From positions 1-64,000 of the forward strand of contig CAZXSM010000001.1 in the NCBI GenBank assembly GCA_964643255.1: a DNA stretch of 64,000 nucleotides, in the 5' to 3' direction. The DNA is from JAAYRG01 sp964643255 (GTDB taxonomy: Bacteria; Bacillota; Clostridia; Lachnospirales; Lachnospiraceae). This document shows positions 45,364-54,602 of this stretch, piece by piece; position 1 is the first letter of the stretch, and each line of letters opens with the position of its first letter. The position numbers and the translations under genes are program-made. The notes below the pieces were generated by a model. That model was not told the DNA's origin. It searched no databases and was given only the letters and a program-made list of their open reading frames with translations.

Positions 45364-46377
45364 TTATGCTAATTCTGCAATATGTTTAATAGTTTTAACC
45401 ATTTGAGCTGTGTATGAATATTCATTATCATACCATGCTACTATTTTAACTAATGTTTTTCCATCTTCTAAGTCCATAACTGCAGTTTGTGTTGCATCAA
45501 ATAATGAACCATATTCCATACCAATAATGTCAGCGGATACGAGTTCATCCTCTGTATATCCAAATGAACTATTAGTAGCTTCTTTCATATATGCATTAAC
45601 TTCATCTGCAGTAACAGATTTGTTACATACAGCTGTTAAGATAGTAGAAGAACCTGTTGCAACCGGAACTCTTTGAGCTGCTCCGTCAAGCTTGCCGTTT
45701 AACTCTGGAATTACAAGTCCAACAGCTTTTGCAGCACCTGTTGTGTTAGGAATAATACTAACAGCAGCAGCACGTGCTCTTCTTAAATCACCTTTTGGGT
45801 GAGGTCCATCTAGAGTCATTTGATCTCCAGTGTAAGCATGGATTGTCATCATGTATCCTTGATCAATTTCAGCAAGTTTGTTAAGATTATCTGCCATTGG
45901 TGCTAAGCAGTTAGTTGTACAAGAAGCTGCTGAAACAATTTTATCATCTGCTTTTAAAATGTCTTCGTTTGTACCATATACTATTGTAGGAACATTATCT
46001 CCAGCTGGAGCAGAGATAACAACTTTCTTTGCACCTGCATCTAGATGAGCTTGTGCTTTTTCTTTACTTGTGTAGAATCCTGTACACTCAAGAACAACAT
46101 CTACTTCATGTTTTGCCCATGGTAAATTTTTTGCATCTGCTTCTGAATAAATAACAATTTCTTTACCATCAACTACGATAGATGATTCTTTAACTTCAAC
46201 TTTATCAAATAATTCATATTTACCTTGAGTTGAGTCATACTTTAATAGATGTGCAAGCATCTTAGGATCTGTAAGATCGTTAATTGCCACTATTTCATAA
46301 CCTTCTGTTCCAAACATTTGTCTGAATGCAAGACGTCCAATACGTCCAAAACCATTAATTGCAACTTTTACTGCCAT
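45364..46377 (-). CDS. gap: Glyceraldehyde-3-phosphate dehydrogenase, type I
   Basis: NAD-dependent oxidative phosphorylation step of glycolysis. 337 residues. INGFGRIGRLAFRQ at the N-terminus binds NAD; SAASCTTNCLAP contains the catalytic Cys. HAYTGDQ, RRARAAAVSIIPNTTGAAKA and WYDNEYSYTAQMV are conserved. GGAGG precedes the ATG. First gene of the glycolytic unit. The regulator cggR is not adjacent. Confidence 0.98.
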   Translation of the reverse strand: MAVKVAINGFGRIGRLAFRQMFGTEGYEIVAINDLTDPKMLAHLLKYDSTQGKYELFDKVEVKESSIVVDGKEIVIYSEADAKNLPWAKHEVDVVLECTGFYTSKEKAQAHLDAGAKKVVISAPAGDNVPTIVYGTNEDILKADDKIVSAASCTTNCLAPMADNLNKLAEIDQGYMMTIHAYTGDQMTLDGPHPKGDLRRARAAAVSIIPNTTGAAKAVGLVIPELNGKLDGAAQRVPVATGSSTILTAVCNKSVTADEVNAYMKEATNSSFGYTEDELVSADIIGMEYGSLFDATQTAVMDLEDGKTLVKIVAWYDNEYSYTAQMVKTIKHIAELA

Positions 46378-46724
46378 ATTTTTATTCCTCCTGTAATTAA
46401 AAATATAAAACTATAGTTTACTATACTTTATAAAATTGATGAGACTTTATATAATAAATTCTCATTCAATCTTATATGCTTTAATAGGCTTGACATTTTT
46501 TTCTCAAGCTCCTTATAATTTTACCGTTAATTAAGCAAAATATCAAGTACTATTTATTACTTCCCTAGATAAAATAATAAAATATCTGTAAAGCCTTTGT
46601 AAATTAACTACTTTATCAAATATATTTAAGTAAGCATAAAAAACTATCATTATAAAATAAGATAATTTATTTCATAATGATAGTTTTTTATATGTTCTAA
46701 TTGATATATTTTTATGTTTTCTGT
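46378..46724. other. Intergenic region between spo0A and gap
   Basis: 347 bases. It holds the spo0A terminator (46638-46689) and upstream sequence of gap. The gap promoter must lie between 46378 and 46637 but no clearly spaced minus 35/minus 10 pair stands out, and no CggR-type repeats were seen. Confidence 0.55.
46638..46689 (-). terminator. Terminator of spo0A
   Basis: Perfect 16-bp stem (arm AAAAAACTATCATTAT) with a 20-base loop, followed by T-run on the minus strand, 35 bases after the spo0A stop. Confidence 0.9.
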
Positions 46725-47528
46725 CTAGACCTTTTGTTTGTATTCTAATCTTATTTTATCCGCAATCAATGCAACAAATTCTGAATTTGTTGGTTTTCCT
46801 TTTCCATTGTTTACCGTATATCCAAACAATTCATCAATAGTGTCCATTTTCCCCCTACTCCATGCGACTTCTATAGCATGACGAATTGCCCTTTCTACAC
46901 GGCTTGGTGTTGTTTTATGCCTTTTTGCTATAGCTGGATATAAAACTTTGGTGATTGAATTTAACATATCTGGATCGTTCACGCACATCATTATTGCATC
47001 TCGCAAATATTGATAGCCTTTAATATGTGCTGGTACACCTATTTCATGAATAATATTTGTTACATCTGTTTCTAAATGTCTTTTTATGTAATCTTCCCTA
47101 TTTTCAAAAGCTGTAACTTGATAGCTGTTATCTACTAGTTTGTTATGTGCTACATTATTTACTTGTTTTACTCTAGTTAAAATAGTATCATTATCAAATG
47201 GTTTTAGAATATAGTAACTAGCACCTAAGGTAAAAGCCTGTTCCGCTATTGATTCCTTACCAATAGCAGTTATAACTATGAAGGATGGCGACTTAGCAAT
47301 AGTTTTATCTTTTTTTATTCTTTCCATAACACCTAGACCATCTAGTTTAGGCATAATTAAATCAAGCAAAACTACATCAGGCTTATTTTCCTTGATTACT
47401 TTAACAGCATCTATGCCATTGTCAGCTACCCCTACTACCTCAAGTTCCATGTCATCTCTCAGTATTTCTTCTAGTAAATCCACCATTCTTTCGTTATCAT
47501 CTGCTATAACAACTTTAGTATTACTCAC
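46725..47528 (-). CDS. spo0A: Sporulation master regulator Spo0A
   Basis: Response regulator that starts sporulation when phosphorylated. 267 residues. Receiver domain 1-125 with acidic pocket Asp10/Asp11 and phosphorylated Asp56 (LLDLIMP). The C-terminal DNA-binding domain (about 150-265) contains HEIGVPAHIKGYQYLRDAI and RVERAIRHAIEVAWSRG. The start is GTG at 47528, with GGGAGG 8 bases before it. It follows spoIVB on the same strand, the classic recN-spoIVB-spo0A order. Confidence 0.98.
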   Translation of the reverse strand: MSNTKVVIADDNERMVDLLEEILRDDMELEVVGVADNGIDAVKVIKENKPDVVLLDLIMPKLDGLGVMERIKKDKTIAKSPSFIVITAIGKESIAEQAFTLGASYYILKPFDNDTILTRVKQVNNVAHNKLVDNSYQVTAFENREDYIKRHLETDVTNIIHEIGVPAHIKGYQYLRDAIMMCVNDPDMLNSITKVLYPAIAKRHKTTPSRVERAIRHAIEVAWSRGKMDTIDELFGYTVNNGKGKPTNSEFVALIADKIRLEYKQKV

Positions 47529-47670
47529 GTTCTAATCCTCCCTCAATTATGACAAGTCAAAACTCACTTAAAACAAAATCAATATTTTCTGAAAAGTCAA
47601 AATATTTATCTTATAAGTTAAATCAATATATTTCTTATATTAATTTAAAAACTTTAGTTTTGATATAATA

Positions 47671-47687
47671 TATGCTTTAAAAGCATA
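47671..47687. promoter_or_regulatory. Perfect dyad upstream of spo0A
   Basis: TATGCTTTAAAAGCATA, 8+1+8 palindrome, about 143 bases before the spo0A start. Could be an operator or a small hairpin; no protein can be named. Confidence 0.35.
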
Positions 47688-47934
47688 ATAAATTCTAAAA
47701 TTTGTTGTTATTTGACATTTTTAAAATAATTTATTGTGTTTTAATGAATTATGTTACAAAAAGTTCTACGTTTTAAACATTTACATGGATAAAACTTCCA
47801 TATTCAAATTATATATAAGACTTTGCATAATTGCAATGAATATTTATCGCATTTTCCGACATCATCTTTTTTATATATATTTTTTCTGTCATTTAAAAAC
47901 ATAATTCGAAGTTGTTCTATAAATATATGTATAT

Positions 47935-47991
47935 AAATCCATTTGTTATTTTAGATACTTTTTTCAAACCTTTTGTTTGTTAAATGGATTT
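47935..47991 (-). terminator. Probable terminator of spoIVB
   Basis: Ten-bp stem (arm AAATCCATTT) with a 37-base loop, followed by TTATATA-type sequence on the minus strand, 15 bases after the spoIVB stop. Weaker than the others in the window. Confidence 0.5.
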
Positions 47992-48005
47992 ATAGTCGTT
48001 TCACA

Positions 48006-49316
48006 TTATAAACCTATATTAAAAATCATATTTTCGATAAATGTACCGTAACCTTTAGTTGAATCCTGTATAAAAACATGAGTTACTGCACCTATTATTT
48101 TTCCATCCTGAATTATAGGACTGCCACTCATGCCCTGTACGATTCCTCCAGTTTTATCAAGAAGGTCTAGGTCTGTAATTTGTAACACTATTTCTTTACT
48201 ATTATTTGAGCTTCCAAGAGTTACACTTTCTATTAAAACATCGTATTCTTCTACCTTATTATCTACACATGTAAGTATGGATGCATTTCCTTCATGAACC
48301 TCTTGCTTTAGCCCTACTGGAAGAGCTTTAAAACGACTTAATTCATTTTTATTATTTACTTTACCGTATATTCCTTGGGAGGTGTTTTTTTCTATATTAC
48401 CAATTATATTTTCCTCATCCTGATTAATAAGACCTATTAATTCTCCAGGTTCTCCGTCTCTACCTTTTACTACAGTCATAATGTCTGCACTATATATGTT
48501 ACCTTTGCCTACCTCTACAATCTTACTCGTATCAATGTCAGTTATTCCATGTCCTAAAGCCCCATAATATCCGTCATCTGTAAGAAAGGTTAGTGTACCT
48601 ATTCCTTGAGTATCATCCCTTATCCAAACACCAATTTTATATTCTCCAGAGGATGTATTAACTGGGTTTAGCTTATAATCCAAATATTCTCCATCTCTAC
48701 GGACTTGTATATCAAGTGTGTCACCGTCTGATTTATCGATTATTTCCATTAATTCTTCTTTATAATTAATTTTTTTCCCATTTACTTCAGTAATATAATC
48801 ACCAGTTCTAAGTTTATTTAAAGCTGGTTCATAATTAAGTCCATCTTCACCTTGAATAACTCCAGTTCCGAGAACCATAATACCATCACTTTCAATGTAG
48901 ATACCAATTGTATTACCTGCTGGTAATAAGTTCATGTTTTCTATAACATCCACATTAACTTGTTTAAAATTTAGAAAACCAAATAATTTTACATTTATCT
49001 TATGATTACCATACTCTGTCGCCTTTAATGTAAATGGATTACTTAAGTTTAATTTAATTTCATCACTAGGGACACTTTTATTATTTATACTTAATACCCC
49101 CGTAGAAGATTTTATTTCTCCTTCTAATGGTAAGGGTAAGTCAAATGAAAAATTTTCGTCTTTGTTTAATGTGATATTTATATTGTCTGGGACTGCTTGA
49201 TATAACTTAATTGTTCCTAAAATTAAAATCCCTACAATAATTATTACACTAATTAATCTTGCTACTTTTTTCTTAGAAGATCTTTTCCTGGATTTTCTGG
49301 TTTTATGTCTAATCAT
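48006..49316 (-). CDS. spoIVB: SpoIVB peptidase
   Basis: Serine protease secreted by the forespore that signals to the mother cell and activates sigma-K processing. 436 residues. One N-terminal membrane segment (about 21-38), a PDZ domain (about 135-220, with KLRTGDYITEVNGKKI), and the S55 peptidase domain with His256 in ALGHGITDID and Ser399 in QGMSGSPII. GGAGT precedes ATG 49316. Lies between recN and spo0A. Confidence 0.96.
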   Translation of the reverse strand: MIRHKTRKSRKRSSKKKVARLISVIIIVGILILGTIKLYQAVPDNINITLNKDENFSFDLPLPLEGEIKSSTGVLSINNKSVPSDEIKLNLSNPFTLKATEYGNHKINVKLFGFLNFKQVNVDVIENMNLLPAGNTIGIYIESDGIMVLGTGVIQGEDGLNYEPALNKLRTGDYITEVNGKKINYKEELMEIIDKSDGDTLDIQVRRDGEYLDYKLNPVNTSSGEYKIGVWIRDDTQGIGTLTFLTDDGYYGALGHGITDIDTSKIVEVGKGNIYSADIMTVVKGRDGEPGELIGLINQDEENIIGNIEKNTSQGIYGKVNNKNELSRFKALPVGLKQEVHEGNASILTCVDNKVEEYDVLIESVTLGSSNNSKEIVLQITDLDLLDKTGGIVQGMSGSPIIQDGKIIGAVTHVFIQDSTKGYGTFIENMIFNIGL

Positions 49317-49400
49317 ACGTACACTCCTTTAGTTTGTTGAAATTAATAAAATACTTGAATATTTTATTATAATTTTGTCATTGCCTATGTAAAATAGGTT

Positions 49401-49452
49401 AAAATATTAGGGACCTGCATTAATAACACTTTGCAAAATCCCTAAATATTTT
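49401..49452 (-). terminator. Terminator of recN
   Basis: Stem of about 13 bp (arm AAAATATTAGGGA) with a 25-base loop, 42 bases after the recN stop and upstream of spoIVB. Confidence 0.75.
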
Positions 49453-49493
49453 CTAGTACTTTTATTAGTATACGTATTTTTGAAATTTTAAAA

Positions 49494-51176
49494 CTAGTAT
49501 TTTTTAGTTTTATTTGCTAATGCCTTCATTTCTCTGGCACTTTCCATAACAGTATCTGTAATTTCTGCTCCTCCTAAAATTCTTGCGATTTCTTCAATAG
49601 ATTCCTCTAATTCCAATTCTCTAATATCAGTATAAGTAGACTTTCCATCAGTTACCTTTTCAATTATGTAATGTGTATCAGCCATTGAGGCAATTTGTGG
49701 CAAGTGAGTAATACATAAGACTTGGTGGTTAATGGCAATGGTAGATAATTTTTCAGAAACCTTTTGGGCTGTTCTTCCACTTATTCCTGCATCTATCTCA
49801 TCAAAAATTAGAGTATGAATCTTATCTTTATCAGATAATACAGTCTTTATACCTAGCATTATTCTAGATAATTCACCACCTGAAGCAACATCTGATAATG
49901 GCTTTAGCTCTTCACCTGGATTAGTGGATATTAGAAAAGAAACCTCATCATATCCATTACTGTAGTATTGTGGCAATCTAGTAAAGTCTATTTCAAACTT
50001 GACATCAATAAAATTTAAGTCCTTAAGAGATTCAATCAATTTACTAGATAATTCCTTGCCTTTACTTTTTCTTATATTAGATAGTTCTCGTGACAAAGAT
50101 TCTACCTTCTTTTCCCCTATCTTTATATCGCTTTTTAATTTTTCTATTGTTTTATCGTAATTTAAATACTCTTCAAGTTTGTCTTCTTGTTCTTCCAAAT
50201 AATTTAGAATTTCATCTATAGTATTACCATACTTGGCTTTTAAATGATTTATTAAATCTAATCTTTTTTCTATGATTTCAAGGTCTTGATCTTCTGAGTC
50301 TAAGTTAGATAAATAATCTGCTAATTCCCTATTGAAATCATTAAGCAATAGGTCAATATCTTGTAACTGACTAGATAATTGCTTTATATTAGGGTCAAGT
50401 TCTTCAATTTTTAATAAACCTTTTGTAGCCCTTCCAATGTTTTCGCTTGCTGACGATTTCCCAATATCACTTAAGGCTCCGTAAACATCTGCTAAAGTTT
50501 CTTTAATAGTTTTTGCATTAGACATCCTTTTATATTCAATACTTAATCTTTCATCTTCACCCTTTTTTATTCCCGCTTCTCTTATTTCATTAATTTCATA
50601 TTCTAAAAAAGAAATCTCTCTAAGCCTCATATCTTCATCAATGTTTAACTTTGCTAACTTGTTTTTCATTTCAGCATAATCCTTATATTCTATAGCTAGT
50701 TCTTTCTTTACACCAGCTATTTCTTCTTTTGCATATTGGTCTACAATATCTAATTGTTGATCCTTATATAAGAGGGCTTGATGCTCATGTTGACCATGAA
50801 TATCAATTAATAGAGAGGTTATGTCTTTTACGATACGGAGCGTTACAGTTTCTCCATTTATTCTACTAGTAGATCTTGACTTCATAATTTTTCTAGTAAT
50901 AATGATTTCGCCATTATCAATAGGTATATCGTAACTTTTAACTTTATCAATTATGTCCTGGTCATGAGTTTGAAAAATCACTTCTACTAGAGCATAATCG
51001 GCATCTTTTCTAATTATATCTGTGGATACTCTTCCACCTATAGCCACGTTAATCGAGCCAATTATTATAGATTTACCAGCTCCTGTTTCACCAGATAAAA
51101 TATTTAGTCCGTCTCTGAAATCAACTTCAACATCATCAATTATTGCAAAGTCTTTTACATGTATATTTAGTAACAA
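49494..51176 (-). CDS. recN: DNA repair protein RecN
   Basis: SMC-like ATPase that holds DNA ends during double-strand break repair. 560 residues. Walker A GETGAGKS (29-36) near the N-terminus, two long coiled-coil arms (about 170-370), and the C-terminal part with DVASGGELSRIMLGIK as signature and LIFDEIDAGISG as Walker B. The start is TTG at 51176, chosen because GGAGG lies 8 bases upstream and the sequence MLLNIHVKDFAI matches the family start. Confidence 0.96.
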   Translation of the reverse strand: MLLNIHVKDFAIIDDVEVDFRDGLNILSGETGAGKSIIIGSINVAIGGRVSTDIIRKDADYALVEVIFQTHDQDIIDKVKSYDIPIDNGEIIITRKIMKSRSTSRINGETVTLRIVKDITSLLIDIHGQHEHQALLYKDQQLDIVDQYAKEEIAGVKKELAIEYKDYAEMKNKLAKLNIDEDMRLREISFLEYEINEIREAGIKKGEDERLSIEYKRMSNAKTIKETLADVYGALSDIGKSSASENIGRATKGLLKIEELDPNIKQLSSQLQDIDLLLNDFNRELADYLSNLDSEDQDLEIIEKRLDLINHLKAKYGNTIDEILNYLEEQEDKLEEYLNYDKTIEKLKSDIKIGEKKVESLSRELSNIRKSKGKELSSKLIESLKDLNFIDVKFEIDFTRLPQYYSNGYDEVSFLISTNPGEELKPLSDVASGGELSRIMLGIKTVLSDKDKIHTLIFDEIDAGISGRTAQKVSEKLSTIAINHQVLCITHLPQIASMADTHYIIEKVTDGKSTYTDIRELELEESIEEIARILGGAEITDTVMESAREMKALANKTKKY

Positions 51177-51422
51177 GGGATTAGCCTCCTTAGAATTTTA
51201 TATTTTTGCTTTTGTATTTATCTTATAGTTGTTTAAAAATTATAGCAAGAATAATTTATTAATAAGCTTATTTTTGTAATTTGCTACATGTTTATTCTTA
51301 TTTATTTAGTGATTAATTTGTTTTATTATAAGAAATTTAAATTTTGAGTAGTTAAAATTGACTTGATGGTATATAATATTAATGATTTTGATTTCAATAC
51401 ATATAATTGGAGGATTTAAAAG

Positions 51423-52250
51423 ATGGATTTTTTTATTGAAATATTAAAGGTAATATTCCTAGGAATAGTAGAAGGTATTACCGAGTTTTTGCCTATTAGT
51501 AGTACGGGACATATGATACTAGTTGATGAGTTTATACAACTAGGCTTTTCTGAAGAATTTAAGGAAATGTTTTTTGTTGTTATTCAGCTAGGTGCTATTT
51601 TAGCTGTGGTTCTATTGTATTTTAATAAGCTAAACCCTTTTTCTAATAAGAAATCTACTAAAGAGAAAAAAGAAGCATGGGATATATGGTTTAAAGTTAT
51701 TGTAGGGATTATTCCAGCAGGTATACTTGGATTATTTTTAAATGATTGGCTAGATGAACATTTTTATAATTATAAAGTAGTTTCAATAACTTTAATAGTC
51801 TATGGTATATTATTTATTATAACAGAAAATCGTAACAAAGATAAAGTTGCTTCTATAACTAACTTTAAAGAGCTTGATTATGCTACAGCCTTTAAAATTG
51901 GTTTATTTCAAGCACTGTCACTAATTCCAGGAACATCCCGTTCAGGTGCAACAATCCTAGGGGGTATTATTCTTGGTTCATCTAGATATGTAGCAACTGA
52001 ATTCTCATTTTTCATGTCAATTCCTGTAATGTTTGGTGCAAGCGCTCTTAAATTATTGAAGTTTGGTTTTAATTTTAGCTCTCATGAGCTTATTGCCCTA
52101 CTTATTGGAATGCTAGTAGCCTTCCTAGTATCACTTGTGGCTATTCGCTTCCTACTTAACTATATCAAGAAAAACGACTTCAAAGCCTTCGGCTGGTACC
52201 GAATTATCCTTGGTCTATTAGTTATATTTTATTTTGCATTTATTGCCTAA
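51423..52250 (+). CDS. uppP: Undecaprenyl-diphosphatase (BacA type)
   Basis: Membrane enzyme that recycles the lipid carrier for peptidoglycan by removing a phosphate from undecaprenyl diphosphate; gives bacitracin tolerance. 275 residues with about eight membrane segments. The two active-site motifs are EGITEFLPISSTGHM (17-31) and PGTSRSGATI. GGAGG precedes ATG 51423. A lone plus-strand gene, ended by a bidirectional terminator shared with yebC. Confidence 0.97.
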   Translation: MDFFIEILKVIFLGIVEGITEFLPISSTGHMILVDEFIQLGFSEEFKEMFFVVIQLGAILAVVLLYFNKLNPFSNKKSTKEKKEAWDIWFKVIVGIIPAGILGLFLNDWLDEHFYNYKVVSITLIVYGILFIITENRNKDKVASITNFKELDYATAFKIGLFQALSLIPGTSRSGATILGGIILGSSRYVATEFSFFMSIPVMFGASALKLLKFGFNFSSHELIALLIGMLVAFLVSLVAIRFLLNYIKKNDFKAFGWYRIILGLLVIFYFAFIA

Positions 52251-52279
52251 ATATAAGGATTTAAGTTTAAGTCTATAAT

Positions 52280-52327
52280 AGAAAAACAGTCGTGCTGGAT
52301 TATGTCATCCTGCACGACTGTTTTTCT
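52280..52327. terminator. Bidirectional terminator between uppP and yebC
   Basis: Perfect 16-bp stem (arm AGAAAAACAGTCGTGC) with A-run and T-run inside the arms, between two convergent genes. Confidence 0.92.
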
Positions 52328-52339
52328 ATGAGTAATATT

Positions 52340-53080
52340 TTAGTTTTCCTCAGGTATGTCCCAATTATGATAAACCTCTTGAACGTCATCGTCTTCTTCT
52401 AAGAGGTCTAGAATTTTATTCATGTTTTTGATATCAGTTTCATCTGTAAGCTCCACTAATGTTTGTGGGGTTTTTGTTATCTCTGCTTGAACCATTGGTA
52501 TATTAAGTTTTTCAATACCTTCTCGAACTACACTAAGATTAACAGGATCAGTTATTATTTCGAAACCGTCATCTTCTTCTAAGAAGTCTTCAGCTCCTAA
52601 GTCTAGAGCTTCTAACATTAAATCGTCCCCGGACCCATCCCATTCATTTTTGTCTATTAATATTTGTCCAACTCTGTCAAACATAAATGATACGCAACCT
52701 GTGGTTCCAACGTTTCCATTACCTTTGGTAAATGCTGATCTAACATTAGATGCTGTTCTGTTTTTGTTATCAGTTAAGGTATCAACAATTATTGCTGTTC
52801 CATTTGGACCATAACCTTCATAAGTCATACTTTCGTAGTCTACAGAACTGTCTGCACCTGATGCTTTTTTAATATTTCTCTCTATAGTATCATTAGGCAT
52901 ATTATAGGATTTTGCTTTTGCAATAGCATCCTTTAATCTATTATTGGTTTCAGGATCTGGTCCTGCTTCTTTTACTGCTACTGTAAGCTCCCTACCTAAC
53001 TTGGTAAACACTTTACCTTTTTTTGCATCATTTTTTGCTTTTTTATGTTTTATATTTGCGAATTTTGAATGTCCAGCCAT
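52340..53080 (-). CDS. yebC: YebC/PmpR-family regulatory protein
   Basis: Conserved protein of the YebC/TACO1 family, described as transcription regulator and recently as a factor for ribosomes at proline-rich stretches. 246 residues. The start MAGHSKFANIKHKKAKND is diagnostic, and the ATG at 53080 has GGGAG upstream; an in-frame ATG nine bases earlier is unlikely. C-terminal acidic end EEDDDVQEVYHNWDI is typical. The position after argR is less usual. Confidence 0.95.
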   Translation of the reverse strand: MAGHSKFANIKHKKAKNDAKKGKVFTKLGRELTVAVKEAGPDPETNNRLKDAIAKAKSYNMPNDTIERNIKKASGADSSVDYESMTYEGYGPNGTAIIVDTLTDNKNRTASNVRSAFTKGNGNVGTTGCVSFMFDRVGQILIDKNEWDGSGDDLMLEALDLGAEDFLEEDDGFEIITDPVNLSVVREGIEKLNIPMVQAEITKTPQTLVELTDETDIKNMNKILDLLEEDDDVQEVYHNWDIPEEN

Positions 53081-53108
53081 GCTATACACTCCCTTTTTAT
53101 TATTTTGT

Positions 53109-53142
53109 TAATTGCGAAACATATTGTATTGTTGTCGGAATT
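53109..53142. repeat. Partial copy of the palindromic repeat at 41053
   Basis: 34 bases matching the complement of 41105-41138 at 30 positions (core ATTGTTGTCGGA identical). It sits in the 92-base gap between argR and yebC. Only this arm is recognisable. Confidence 0.6.
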
Positions 53143-53172
53143 GCTTATATCAATTATTTCTTAATAGATAAT

Positions 53173-53631
53173 CTAATTAGTTTTACTGTTAATTAATTTG
53201 TTTATTCTTTCTATAACATTAGGAACTTCTTCCGTTGATTTAATAGCACACAAAATAGTATCATCACCTGCTATACAACCAACGATACCCGGAATATTCA
53301 TTGAGTCAATTGCTGCAGCAACTGCCATTGCCATACCTGATACTGTTTTAATAACTAGAATATTCTGAGCTGCTTCCATATATATATATCCACTCTTTAA
53401 AATCTGAATAAACTTTTCACTAAAATCAGGATCATTTTGGTTGAACATTCTGTATACTTGCTTACCGCCTTCATTAACCTTTGTTAATTTAAGCTCACGA
53501 ATGTCTCTAGAGATAGTTGCTTGAGTAACATTAAAACCTGCTTTATGAAGCATTGATAATAATTCTTCTTGGGTTTCAATGTCGTATTCATTTATTAGGT
53601 CAATTATTTTACTTTGTCTTTTTATTTTCAT
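53173..53631 (-). CDS. argR: Arginine repressor
   Basis: Arginine-dependent DNA-binding hexamer (ArgR/AhrC) that represses arginine synthesis genes. 152 residues. N-terminal winged helix (RQSKIIDLINEYDIETQEELL, NVTQATISRDIRELKL) and C-terminal arginine-binding domain with GCIAGDDTILCAI. Its ATG overlaps the nadK stop by one base (TAATG), so the two are coupled. Confidence 0.96.
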   Translation of the reverse strand: MKIKRQSKIIDLINEYDIETQEELLSMLHKAGFNVTQATISRDIRELKLTKVNEGGKQVYRMFNQNDPDFSEKFIQILKSGYIYMEAAQNILVIKTVSGMAMAVAAAIDSMNIPGIVGCIAGDDTILCAIKSTEEVPNVIERINKLINSKTN

Positions 53632-54500
53632 TACAATATTTCCTCACTGTTACCTAATTTAGTTCTTAATCTCTCAAAGATATTATTAGATTTAAATCTT
53701 ATAAATTTCGTTGTTGTCTTTGATCTTTTAATATCTATTACATCTTCTGCTTGAAGTAAAATAGCTTCATGGCCATCAAAAGTGGCTAAAACTTCTTTTC
53801 TCTGGGTTTTTTTACTGATTTCAACCACAACCCTTATTTCATCATTTGAATTAAGAACTACAGAATGAGAATTAAGTGTATGGGGACATATTGGGGTCAA
53901 AATCATCACCTGATTGTCTGATGTTACAACTGGGCCTCCTGATGATAAATTATATCCCGTTGAGCCTGTTGGTGTTGAAACTAGAATTCCATCACCTCTG
54001 TATCTGTTGGCTAATACACCATTTACATATACAGCAAGTGAAATAACTCTTGAAAATCCACTTCTTTCTACGACAATCTCATTAAGTACATTTCCAGTAT
54101 ATAACTTGTCTTTTCCTCTTGTTATACTTCCTTCTAGCATCATCCTATGAACCAAGTCATATTCCCCTCTAAACACCTTATCTAGAGCTTCATAGATCTT
54201 ATGAACTTCTACTTCTGCTAGAAAACCTAGGGTTCCTATATTAATTCCTAGAATGGGGATATCTCGGTTGGATATATCATGAACCGCCTGCAAGATAGTT
54301 CCGTCTCCACCTAGAACAACTATACAGTCAGTATCTGGGGGTATAGTATCAACATCTGTATAAGGTCCACAACCACTGCTATCATTACATTCAAGTAAGA
54401 TACATTCTCTATTGTTTTTCTGTATATAATCAGCAACTTTATTGGTAATTTCATAGTTTATATCTTTATTTTCATTTGTTATTAAACAAAATTTGTTCAT
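53631..54500 (-). CDS. nadK: NAD kinase
   Basis: Phosphorylates NAD+ to NADP+. 289 residues. GGDGT (64-68) binds the nucleotide phosphate; NEIVVERS and TPTGSTGYNLSSGGPVV are conserved. The position between tlyA and argR is standard in Clostridia. GGAGT precedes the ATG. Confidence 0.96.
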   Translation of the reverse strand: MNKFCLITNENKDINYEITNKVADYIQKNNRECILLECNDSSGCGPYTDVDTIPPDTDCIVVLGGDGTILQAVHDISNRDIPILGINIGTLGFLAEVEVHKIYEALDKVFRGEYDLVHRMMLEGSITRGKDKLYTGNVLNEIVVERSGFSRVISLAVYVNGVLANRYRGDGILVSTPTGSTGYNLSSGGPVVTSDNQVMILTPICPHTLNSHSVVLNSNDEIRVVVEISKKTQRKEVLATFDGHEAILLQAEDVIDIKRSKTTTKFIRFKSNNIFERLRTKLGNSEEIL

Positions 54501-54602
54501 ATATAAATAACTCCTAATTACAGTATTTTCTTTATTTTTTCTAAGCTACTTACTGTAAACATCTAAATTTTACGCATTAATATTAGCATATGGTCTATAT
54601 TT

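Larger units (their letters stand above)
47529..48005. other. Intergenic region upstream of spo0A
   Basis: 477 bases. It holds the probable spoIVB terminator (47935-47991), a perfect 17-bp dyad (47671-47687), and an 11-mer at 47852-47862 whose complement ATGTCGGAAAA is one base off the 0A-box core TGTCGAA. A direct repeat AAGTCAAAA occurs near 47554 and 47589. No gene was seen. Confidence 0.55.
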
